From CALBPI01 sp039821645 (GTDB lineage Bacteria > Pseudomonadota > Gammaproteobacteria > Steroidobacterales > Woeseiaceae), in assembly GCA_039821645.1 (NCBI GenBank), contig JBCBNU010000005.1, positions 48,458 to 112,457 on the forward strand: a stretch of 64,000 nt of DNA, read 5' to 3'. The notes under the pieces were generated by a model that ran no database searches, was not told where the DNA came from, and saw only the letters and a program-made list of their open reading frames with translations. The position numbers were made by a program, and so were the translations under genes. Below, one piece after another: positions 15,486 to 23,134 of this stretch; the first letter of the stretch is position 1, and every line of letters starts with the position of its first letter.

Positions 15486-16699
15486 GCGCTCTGGAGCCTC
15501 GCTCGGTGCTCCGGATCGGCGATCGCAATCAGTCGCGCTGCACGCTCCAAAGGATCCGGCGTTCGCAAATCGGCCACACCATACTCGGTGACAACATGAG
15601 TGACGTTGCCGGATTGCAGCGTTGGTGAATCGTGGTTCGCGAGGCGCTTTACGATCCGTGAAATTCCACGCTTGCGATTGGAAGCCGGCAGAGCGATCAC
15701 ACTCGCACCGTCCGCACTGTGCGTGCCTCCGTACGCGTAATCGGGAAGTCCACCTGGGCCGCTGACAATCCTGCTGCCAAGCTTTTCAGAGTTGATGCTG
15801 CCGTCCAGTGCAACCTCCAACGCGCTGTTCACGGCATGGAACCCATCGATCGACCGAAGCACATCCCAACTATGCGTCTCGCTACAATCGGCAACTCGGA
15901 ATCCACTACGACCGTTCAGCCAGTGATAAAGCGATTGGCTTCCCAGCGCCATCCCGAAAATCTGCTCATAACTTGGGTCAAGCGCGCCGGATTCCGCTAA
16001 AGGCACCAACGCATCACTCACCATACCGCTCATGATCCGAAGGTTTTTGCGATCCTTGAGCAACGCGAAGACCTCACTCGGAATGACACCGAGGCCCGCC
16101 TGCAGCGTCGCGCCATCGGGAATCAAATCCGCCACTTGCCGTGCAATCTGCAAACTCACGTCATCGACACGGCCACCCGGAAGGTACTCGATCAGTGGCT
16201 GCTCCAGCGTGCAGTGATAGTCAGGTTCGCGAAGCTCGCAACCGACCGCTGGCAATGGCATAGACTGGCTATCCAATAAACAATAGCGATCAGCGCGTGC
16301 AGTCGCCGCACGGAGTAACTCGCCGGTCAGTCCTGTGCTGACATGACCGTCCCCAAATACTCGTCCATGGATAAACGCAAGATCCAACCGGGGCAGGTTC
16401 GTGAGGTAATCGCTCAATGCCGAATAGGGTAAGCGCAGCGCCTCGCGCGGTCCCGGTGCATCCGCCTTCACCGCACTCGCCATAAAGCTCGTGTACCGCT
16501 GCCCAGCTCCGAGCCCGGCGATGTCCACCGTGTTAATGCCGGGTATGAAACTCGTGATGATATGAATGTCGCGGAGTCGCGCCAAAGATGCATGCAACGC
16601 ATCCACCAGCGCCCGCGGCTCAGTCGCGCTACCATGAACGAATACCGTCATGCCTGGCTCGATCAACTCGATAGCGTCGGTCAGTGTCATTTCGGCCAA
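15482..16699 (-). CDS. Acetyl-CoA hydrolase/CoA-transferase family protein
   Basis: This 405-residue protein resembles the Cat1/4-hydroxybutyrate CoA-transferase family. Visible are PDGATLQAGLGVIPSEV, SQSLYHWLNG, the SGPGGLPDYAYGGTHSADG loop near residue 310, and the C-terminal VTEYGVADLR...RAARLIAIADPEHR. Most family members carry an H-T-E motif whose Glu forms the acyl intermediate. Here the corresponding place reads LRIMSGMVSDALV, so the Glu is missing. The enzyme may use a different residue or act as a hydrolase. In this block it could release or move CoA from the ligase product. It is convergent with tetR. Confidence 0.8.
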   Translation of the reverse strand: MAEMTLTDAIELIEPGMTVFVHGSATEPRALVDALHASLARLRDIHIITSFIPGINTVDIAGLGAGQRYTSFMASAVKADAPGPREALRLPYSALSDYLTNLPRLDLAFIHGRVFGDGHVSTGLTGELLRAATARADRYCLLDSQSMPLPAVGCELREPDYHCTLEQPLIEYLPGGRVDDVSLQIARQVADLIPDGATLQAGLGVIPSEVFALLKDRKNLRIMSGMVSDALVPLAESGALDPSYEQIFGMALGSQSLYHWLNGRSGFRVADCSETHSWDVLRSIDGFHAVNSALEVALDGSINSEKLGSRIVSGPGGLPDYAYGGTHSADGASVIALPASNRKRGISRIVKRLANHDSPTLQSGNVTHVVTEYGVADLRTPDPLERAARLIAIADPEHRARLQSA

Positions 16700-16731
16700 A
16701 TCAAATCACCGGTTTTTGAGGGAGCGAAATC

Positions 16732-17640
16732 GTGCCTGACTTTATCCTGCATCACCATGACCCGTCACCTTTCGCTGAGAAGATTCGTCTCGTGTTTGGA
16801 CTAAAAGACATTCATTGGGGTTCGGTACAAATCCCGATGATCATGCCCAAGCCCGACTTAACGGCATTGACAGGCGGTTACCGGAAAACGCCTGTGGTCC
16901 AGTGCGGGGCCGACGTCTACATCGACTCACTGCTCATCGCGCAGGAGATCGATGCCAGGGTTCCTTCACCCACGCTCTTTCCCAACGGCCCGCGCGGTAT
17001 GACACTCGCGCTCGGTCGCTGGAGCGATAAGGCATTCTTTGAACCCGGCGCGGCGCTATCGATGGGAGAAAACCCGCAGGTGCCCGATGCAGTGATCGAG
17101 GATCGAAAGAACTTTTTCAACTTCATGGAATTCGAAAAGCTCGCCGAGTCGTTGCCTGCTGCGCGCTTCCAGCTACAGGCGCAGCTTGCCATCCTCGAAT
17201 CCGCTTTTGGCGAAACACCGTATTTGGATGGGCAAACGCCGAGCTATACAGACGTACTCGGATGGTTCCCAGTCTGGATGGTTAAGAACAATGTCCCAAG
17301 CGCTGAGTCCCTACTCGCTCCGTTTCCAAAAATTGCTGAATGGTCATCTCTGATGATGGAGATTGGTCACGGTAGACGAGAGGATATCGAAGCCGACTTG
17401 GCCATAAGTATCGCCGCCGACACACAGCCGGATGATGATGGCTCTGTCGCCGACAACCCGTTCGCTGTTGTGAAAGGCGATCAGGTCGCGGTGTTTGCCG
17501 ACGACTACGGCAAGGACGAGATGACAGGTGAGCTACTGCATCTTGATCACCACCGCATCAAAATCCGGCGACAGGATGACCGCGCAGGTGCGCTTAACCT
17601 GCATGCACCAGCCAGCGGATTTCTGGTGAAGAAAGCATGA
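16732..17640 (+). CDS. Glutathione S-transferase-like protein with C-terminal extension
   Basis: The 302-residue protein begins with a thioredoxin-like GST N-domain (PDFILHHHDPSPFAEKIRLVFGLK, then YRKTPVVQCGADVYIDSLLIAQEID; the P-V and D-S positions bind glutathione) and continues with a helical C-domain. About 75 residues at the end (from DNPFAVVKGDQVAVFADDYG) form an extra beta-rich segment not found in normal GSTs. Function is unknown; isomerase, thioesterase-like or dehalogenase roles are known in the superfamily. It is translationally coupled to the MaoC gene (ATGA overlap), so the two likely act on the same intermediate. Confidence 0.8.
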   Translation: MPDFILHHHDPSPFAEKIRLVFGLKDIHWGSVQIPMIMPKPDLTALTGGYRKTPVVQCGADVYIDSLLIAQEIDARVPSPTLFPNGPRGMTLALGRWSDKAFFEPGAALSMGENPQVPDAVIEDRKNFFNFMEFEKLAESLPAARFQLQAQLAILESAFGETPYLDGQTPSYTDVLGWFPVWMVKNNVPSAESLLAPFPKIAEWSSLMMEIGHGRREDIEADLAISIAADTQPDDDGSVADNPFAVVKGDQVAVFADDYGKDEMTGELLHLDHHRIKIRRQDDRAGALNLHAPASGFLVKKA

Positions 17641-18104
17641 CGCAATGGCGTTACCTGGAAGACCTGGTTGTCGGTGAGACGCTCGACTCCGAGCCTTTGG
17701 TAGTCGAACACGATCATATGATCGAGTTCGCCAAGGAATACGACCCGCAGTACTTTCACACGGATCCTGAAGCTGCAAAGGAGTCAAGATTCGGCGAAGT
17801 CATTGCTTCAGGGCAATACACGATGATGCTTTGGCGAAAGCTCGACCATCAGCTCTCGCACAATATCGCGTGGATTTGCGGGGTCGCATGGGATGACGTG
17901 CGTTGGCCGATCGCGGTTAGGGCAGGAGACATGCTCAGAGCGAGAGCGACTTGTCTTGAGAAGCGAGTCTCGAGCTCAGATCCGTCGCGGGGCGTGACCC
18001 GCTTCCATTACCAGGTGTTCAATCAGAATGATGAGCTCGTGTTCTCCGCGATCTCGACGAATCTCATAGAGCGAGCGCCTTCCGCTTCCAGCGAGCACGC
18101 ATGA
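17637..18104 (+). CDS. MaoC-like (R)-enoyl-CoA hydratase
   Basis: This 155-residue hot-dog fold protein has hydratase-2-type residues in FAKEYDPQYFHTDPEAAKESRFG followed by VIASGQYTMML (Asp and His of the D-x4-H pattern). It would hydrate a 2-enoyl-CoA or remove water from a hydroxyacyl-CoA. It overlaps the stop of the GST-like gene and ends inside the convergent SnoaL-like gene by 41 bases. Confidence 0.87.
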   Translation: MTQWRYLEDLVVGETLDSEPLVVEHDHMIEFAKEYDPQYFHTDPEAAKESRFGEVIASGQYTMMLWRKLDHQLSHNIAWICGVAWDDVRWPIAVRAGDMLRARATCLEKRVSSSDPSRGVTRFHYQVFNQNDELVFSAISTNLIERAPSASSEHA

Positions 18105-18639
18105 TAAGCAGTGGTAACAGCATCAACACGACACCCGCCGCAAAGCCCTGCATCTTGAAGCGCAGCGTCATGCTCGTATCGATGTCATGCCGATGATTCC
18201 ATAGTTCGACGATCTTACCGTCCTCAAACCGAAACACGTTGATTATGGGGATGTCCGGGCTGTTTAAAAACACCTTGCCGAATAGTGTCGTCGGCTCATA
18301 TTTCCAAATCCATCGCGTCGCCACGAGATCACCATCGGCGACCTGGTAGTCGTACTCAACGCTCATCTCACCGTTGTTCCAAAAGAAGTCCGCGATGTTC
18401 TTCTGTTCGATCGCAGGCTCCTCAACGCCTTTGCGGTCACCGATATCATGTGCTGTGTAGGTCTCGGCCATGTACTTGCCGTACTGATCGGTGTTGTTGC
18501 TATTCCAGAGGTCTTCGTAGAACGCTTTCGCCAACGCCTTGTTGCCGACCTCCTGTTGTTCTTTCGTGAACTCGGTTTGTGCCACCGCCGAGAAAGGCAA
18601 CAAACTCAGGGCCACAATCACAAATACTGGTCGCATCAT
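18064..18639 (-). CDS. Exported SnoaL-like (NTF2 fold) protein with C-terminal membrane helix
   Basis: The 191-residue protein starts with a signal peptide (MMRPVFVIVALSLLPFSAVAQ). Its NTF2-like domain contains AKAFYEDLWNSNNTDQYGKYMAETYTAHD and INVFRFEDGKIVELWNHRHDID, typical of SnoaL-like polyketide-cyclase relatives. After the domain come one hydrophobic helix (AAGVVLMLLPLLIM) and a basic end (RARWKRK), so it is probably anchored in the membrane facing the periplasm. An exported, anchored SnoaL domain is uncommon. Function unknown. The N-terminal ATG has a second ATG next to it; either could be used. Confidence 0.75.
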   Translation of the reverse strand: MMRPVFVIVALSLLPFSAVAQTEFTKEQQEVGNKALAKAFYEDLWNSNNTDQYGKYMAETYTAHDIGDRKGVEEPAIEQKNIADFFWNNGEMSVEYDYQVADGDLVATRWIWKYEPTTLFGKVFLNSPDIPIINVFRFEDGKIVELWNHRHDIDTSMTLRFKMQGFAAGVVLMLLPLLIMRARWKRKALAL

Positions 18640-18672
18640 TTATTCCTCTACTGTGCCATCACAGCGAAGTGA

Positions 18673-20907
18673 CTAGATCGCCGAATCGTTGGAGTCAAGA
18701 TAGCTCGCCACCTCTTCTCTGGCGCTCTCAAGACCTGAATCCCAGACTTCCAGACCTTTTCTGATCGCCTCATCCTCAAGCAAAGGTCTGGATACCTCGA
18801 GACTCAGAATGGTTCGCTCAGGATGCCGAATCGTTCGGAACTTGTGCGACGGAAAGATCGTATCTCGGTAGTGCGCGACCGCTCCCTCGATATCGTTTTC
18901 CAGCAGCAGCAACACCGCCAGGGGTATACGTGTTTCACTGACATCGATGCGCAATGCTGAAAGGAAGATGCGAAGTTTGTCCGCCTGCTGCTTTGCTTGC
19001 GCCTCAGAGTACTGCGACAAGAGCAGCACCTCTACACCCGCACGAGCCGATCCAATCTTCGGGGGTACGCCCTCGCGGTACGGGTCTGAAAACTCTGGGT
19101 AACGGCTTTCAAGAAACGCGACCGCATCCTCGAGTTGCGAGAGTTTGATAGAGGCCAGCACAAAGTTAAACACCGCACTGCTAAACGCGTTATTTCTGTT
19201 TTCGACACCATCTTCGATCAGCTGGCGTGTCAGGGCCTGAACATTTTCGATTTCACCCAAAGCCAGTGCGCGTTCTACCTCAAGTATGCGAGCAGACGAC
19301 GAGTTCTCATCTATATCGCGGACATATCCAAGATATTCATCTCCGGCCTCCACGAAATCCATGCGGTAGAGCATCGCAGCAACCTCGAATGGAAGCTCGG
19401 GGTCCTGGCGATCAAACTCCATGGCACGTTTGTAGTTTCTGATGAAGCCAACGTGGTTGTCATCGCGATAGTCCAGATTGGCGAGTGAAGCCCAGATATT
19501 GGGTTGCGCCTCCTCGATATCCAACGACTTTCGAAACGCATCACGCGATCTCTCGAGTTGTGCCGTTTTTGCGTATGCTCCTCCGAGAAGTTCGAAGACT
19601 CTCGGATTTTTAGGATCAATCAAAGCGGCTCGTTGCAGCAGCGCAAGCGCCCGCTCGTCCTGACCATCGAATATCAGATATCCCGCATACGACATGATTA
19701 CGCGCAAAGAGTTAGGTGCGCGATTCAGAATCTCAAATGCCTGCTGCGCAATCCCCGTGGTGCTTTCGTAATTGCCGATGGACAAATCAGCGCGCGATTT
19801 CGCTTCCAACTCTAGAATCGCCGCGTCTGCCGAGTCTGGTCTAATCGCTAACGCGCGCGCGGCAAGACCCGCCGCTTCGCGAAAACCTGGTGTGGGTGGT
19901 CTGAGCCCGGTTGCAATCTGAGACACGTAAATCGAGCTCATCTCAATCAGCGCTTCTACAAAGTCAGCGTCACGAGAAAGCGCCTGCGACAGAAGCTGTT
20001 CGGCAGTTTCAAGCGCTTCAAAAGAGCCCGGTCGTGCGGCGTTCACCGCCTGCAAGTAGAGATCAAACGCTATGACATCCGTTGTGCCGATTCTCTTCGG
20101 CCGTGAGTCCTCCGCAATGCCCAGCATTTCGCTGACGACAATCGCAAAAACTGAGTCCGTGATTTCGTCCTGAATCGCGAAAATCTCATCAACAGGCTTA
20201 TCGTACTTTTCGGACCAGACTGTGCTGCTGTTGCGGCTGTCAATCAGACTCGCGGTCACACGAAGTGTCTCTCCCGCTTTCTGAACACTGCCACGCAAGA
20301 CGTAGGCCACACCAAGTTCTCTGGCAATTTCGGTCGTGCTCTTGCGTGCATCCGTAGCAAAAGCGGATGTCTCACCTGCAACGCGTAAGTCATTCGCCGA
20401 GGACAGCATGGTGATCAACGTCTCGGTCAGACCGCTCGCGAGATAGGCATTGTTTGGGTCCGATGAAAAACTGTCGAACGGGAGTACAGCAATCGAATTG
20501 GAGTCGGCATTGTTGTTCGCCGCTGACCTCACCACTCGTTCGCCAGTCGGCGCAGACCAAAACTGATTTGCAAGCAGCAATGCGATCGTCAGACATAACA
20601 ACCCGATGATCGTCAGGTTCAGTTTCTGTGCTGTGGCAGAGGTCACCGAGTCATCAGGCTCGACCTCCGACTCGCGCTTGATGCCCTCAGGCGTAATTTC
20701 GTAGGCCCAGGAAAAAATCAATGCGAAAGGAAATACAATGGCAGCGATCATGAGGACAAATCGCAGCGTCCAATCAGGCAGACCAAGCAGCCCCGTGAGA
20801 ACATCCACAACCTGGAGCACCAACCAGGTACCGATCGCGTAGGCAGTCGCCACGCGGATCACGTTTCTTCGTTGTAGTTCGGAAAAGAAACTCACAGATT
20901 CAGCCAA
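18673..20907 (-). CDS. TolB-TPR membrane protein, paralogue 1
   Basis: This 744-residue protein is the third and most diverged of a tandem triplet. An N-terminal membrane module (ELQRRNVIRVATAYAIGTWLVLQ, then a second helix in RFVLMIAAIVFPFALIFSW, then EITPEGIKRESE) leads through a third helix to a TolB N-terminal-like domain (SIAVLPFDSF...YLASGLTETLITMLSS...VAGETSAFA). TPR repeats fill roughly residues 280-600. In many gammaproteobacteria this module is fused to an adenylate cyclase or a winged-helix domain, but here neither is present. It probably acts as a scaffold or sensor at the inner membrane. It lies 15 bases after the next paralogue. Confidence 0.8.
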   Translation of the reverse strand: MAESVSFFSELQRRNVIRVATAYAIGTWLVLQVVDVLTGLLGLPDWTLRFVLMIAAIVFPFALIFSWAYEITPEGIKRESEVEPDDSVTSATAQKLNLTIIGLLCLTIALLLANQFWSAPTGERVVRSAANNNADSNSIAVLPFDSFSSDPNNAYLASGLTETLITMLSSANDLRVAGETSAFATDARKSTTEIARELGVAYVLRGSVQKAGETLRVTASLIDSRNSSTVWSEKYDKPVDEIFAIQDEITDSVFAIVVSEMLGIAEDSRPKRIGTTDVIAFDLYLQAVNAARPGSFEALETAEQLLSQALSRDADFVEALIEMSSIYVSQIATGLRPPTPGFREAAGLAARALAIRPDSADAAILELEAKSRADLSIGNYESTTGIAQQAFEILNRAPNSLRVIMSYAGYLIFDGQDERALALLQRAALIDPKNPRVFELLGGAYAKTAQLERSRDAFRKSLDIEEAQPNIWASLANLDYRDDNHVGFIRNYKRAMEFDRQDPELPFEVAAMLYRMDFVEAGDEYLGYVRDIDENSSSARILEVERALALGEIENVQALTRQLIEDGVENRNNAFSSAVFNFVLASIKLSQLEDAVAFLESRYPEFSDPYREGVPPKIGSARAGVEVLLLSQYSEAQAKQQADKLRIFLSALRIDVSETRIPLAVLLLLENDIEGAVAHYRDTIFPSHKFRTIRHPERTILSLEVSRPLLEDEAIRKGLEVWDSGLESAREEVASYLDSNDSAI

Positions 20908-20922
20908 AATTAGTCACGCGTA

Positions 20923-23133
20923 TTAACGCTTTGCCAAAAACTTTTTGGTGTTCGCACGTACGCGTTCCAACGCAATATCCCAAGCTTCTACGTTATCGCG
21001 GATATCTGGATCCTCAAGCAATTCCTGTCCCAGCTCGGTCTCGAAAATGGCGCGTTTAAAGTCTCTCGGCATCCGATAGGAGTATTTCGGAAATAGTGTG
21101 TCCCGGTACATCTGCTTGATGCCTTCGATATCGTCCCTGACCATAAGAGTACGAATCACCGCGTCGTCCCACAGGAACTCCTCGCCACCAAATTCATTGT
21201 TGTAAGCCTCAAAGCGCTCGAGCAACGTAGCACTTTCTTCGGCCGAGTACGTTGGCATAAGATATACCTCGGAAGCTTCACGGCCATGAGCTATTTTCGA
21301 ATTGACGCCCGCACGATATGGGTTATCGAAATCCGGTAGCGTTTCGTTCAGGAACTTCAAAGCCTCATCCAATTCACCCAGCGCCTGTGAAGATTGAATA
21401 AAAAAGAGAACCGCCTGCTCGAAGAAGCGATTGCGATTCGAGACGTCATCGATGATCGACTGTCTCGCCAATCGCTTGAGCAGCTCAATATCCTGAAGAG
21501 AAGCCGCCCGTTGCATCTCCAGCAAACGCTCAGTCTCTGACCCAGGCGCCATCTCCCGTACGCGCTCAAGGTAGGGCGCTGCTTCATCCACGAGATCGAG
21601 GTCATACAGGGTCAATGCGATGCGACCAGGCACCTCCGGATCAACCCGGTCGTATTCCATTGCACGCTCATAGTTCTGGATGAAACCAACTACATTACCC
21701 AGCGATTTATCGATCAAGCCCAGCGCAGACCATGCATGTGCCTGCGCTTCCTCAATATCGATCGATGCGCGGTAGGCTTCGCGCGCTTCGGTCAAGCGAC
21801 CTTCCGATCGGAGTAAATAGCCAAGCCTATTGTAGAGCTGAACATTGAGCGGGTCTGCGGAGATCGTGTCCTGTAGCATCACGATCGCTTCTTCGTGCCG
21901 ATTGAATTGTCCGAGATACCCCGCCAGATAGCCACGCGTCCTGGATGAAAGGTTGTCGAGCTCAAGCAGTGCGTTAGTCTCTTCGCGTAAGCGCTCAAGT
22001 GTGTCGAAATCGTAGGGATCAAACGCCGTCTGTACCTCTGCCATGATCCGCGCCATCTGGGCGTCCGGTGACTCTGGCCTCAAGTTCACTGCTCGCTTGG
22101 CCAACACGAGCGCTTCAGCATAATCAGACTCGGGGCGCGCGCCTGTCCAAATTTGTGCGAGATAGACATCGCTGAGCTCCATATTTGCCTCAACGAAATC
22201 CGGATCGAGAGTGAGTGCGGACTTCAGTAGCACCTCGGCGGCCTCAAGCGCTTCGAACGTGTCAGGACGACGTGCTTCAACAGCCTTCAAGAAAAGATCA
22301 TAGGCGCCCGCGTTATCCGTCCCGATACTCGCGGGTTTCAGGATCGCATCACCTGAAACCACGTCCGCGGCGACCCGCGCAACCACCGCATTGGCGATCT
22401 CGTCCTGAATTTCGAAGATGTCTGCAGATTGCTTGTCGAAGACTTTCGACCACACCGTCGAGTCGCTGCTGGATTCAATCAGGTTTGCCGTAATGCGCAG
22501 CTTGTCTTCTGCCCGCTGTACGCTGCCTCGCAGTAAAAAGGTTACGCCCAACTCGTTGCCAATCTCTTGCGAACTCTTGTTCGCGCCAAGAAACGCGAAC
22601 GCGGATGTCTGACCGGCGACCCGCAGGTTTTGAACCGATGTCAACATAGTCGTTAACGTCTCGGTCAGGCCATTAGCCATATACCGACTGCCTTCTCCTT
22701 CCGAGAAGTCATCGAAAGGCAGCACTGCGATGGATGCGCGATCATTCTCGTCGACCGAGACGGATGTTGTCTCAACATCTCGCTGCGGCAAAATCAGGAA
22801 GCGATCGACTAGCAATATGCCGATCGTCACAACCAGCATGCCGATGATGACTGTATTCAATCGACTGCCAGTCTCTTGGGTGATTGACTGGGAACGATCG
22901 ATTTCAGACTCGCGCTTGATGCCTTCTGGCGTGAGCTCGTAGACCCAGGAAAAGATCAATGCAAATGGGAAGCCCAACGCTGCGACAAAGACCAGAAACC
23001 TAAGCGTCCAGTCTGGCAGGCCGAGAATGCCAGAGGTAATGTCACCCACTTGCAATACAAGCCACGTGCCTACTGCGTAGACCGTTGCCACACGAATAAC
23101 GTTGCGACGCTTCAGCTCGGCAAAAAGACTCAC
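20923..23133 (-). CDS. TolB-TPR membrane protein, paralogue 2
   Basis: This 736-residue protein has the same layout as its neighbours: two close membrane helices in the first 70 residues, ELTPEGIKRESEIDRSQSI, a third helix near residue 100, the TolB-like domain (SIAVLPFDDFSEGEGSRYMA) and a long TPR region with repeats such as DPLNVQLYNRLGYLLRSEG. The first 100 residues are almost identical to paralogue 3, including the linker. The TPR parts differ more, as expected for duplicated genes specialised for different partners. One base separates it from paralogue 3. Confidence 0.8.
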   Translation of the reverse strand: MSLFAELKRRNVIRVATVYAVGTWLVLQVGDITSGILGLPDWTLRFLVFVAALGFPFALIFSWVYELTPEGIKRESEIDRSQSITQETGSRLNTVIIGMLVVTIGILLVDRFLILPQRDVETTSVSVDENDRASIAVLPFDDFSEGEGSRYMANGLTETLTTMLTSVQNLRVAGQTSAFAFLGANKSSQEIGNELGVTFLLRGSVQRAEDKLRITANLIESSSDSTVWSKVFDKQSADIFEIQDEIANAVVARVAADVVSGDAILKPASIGTDNAGAYDLFLKAVEARRPDTFEALEAAEVLLKSALTLDPDFVEANMELSDVYLAQIWTGARPESDYAEALVLAKRAVNLRPESPDAQMARIMAEVQTAFDPYDFDTLERLREETNALLELDNLSSRTRGYLAGYLGQFNRHEEAIVMLQDTISADPLNVQLYNRLGYLLRSEGRLTEAREAYRASIDIEEAQAHAWSALGLIDKSLGNVVGFIQNYERAMEYDRVDPEVPGRIALTLYDLDLVDEAAPYLERVREMAPGSETERLLEMQRAASLQDIELLKRLARQSIIDDVSNRNRFFEQAVLFFIQSSQALGELDEALKFLNETLPDFDNPYRAGVNSKIAHGREASEVYLMPTYSAEESATLLERFEAYNNEFGGEEFLWDDAVIRTLMVRDDIEGIKQMYRDTLFPKYSYRMPRDFKRAIFETELGQELLEDPDIRDNVEAWDIALERVRANTKKFLAKR

Positions 23134-23134
23134 G

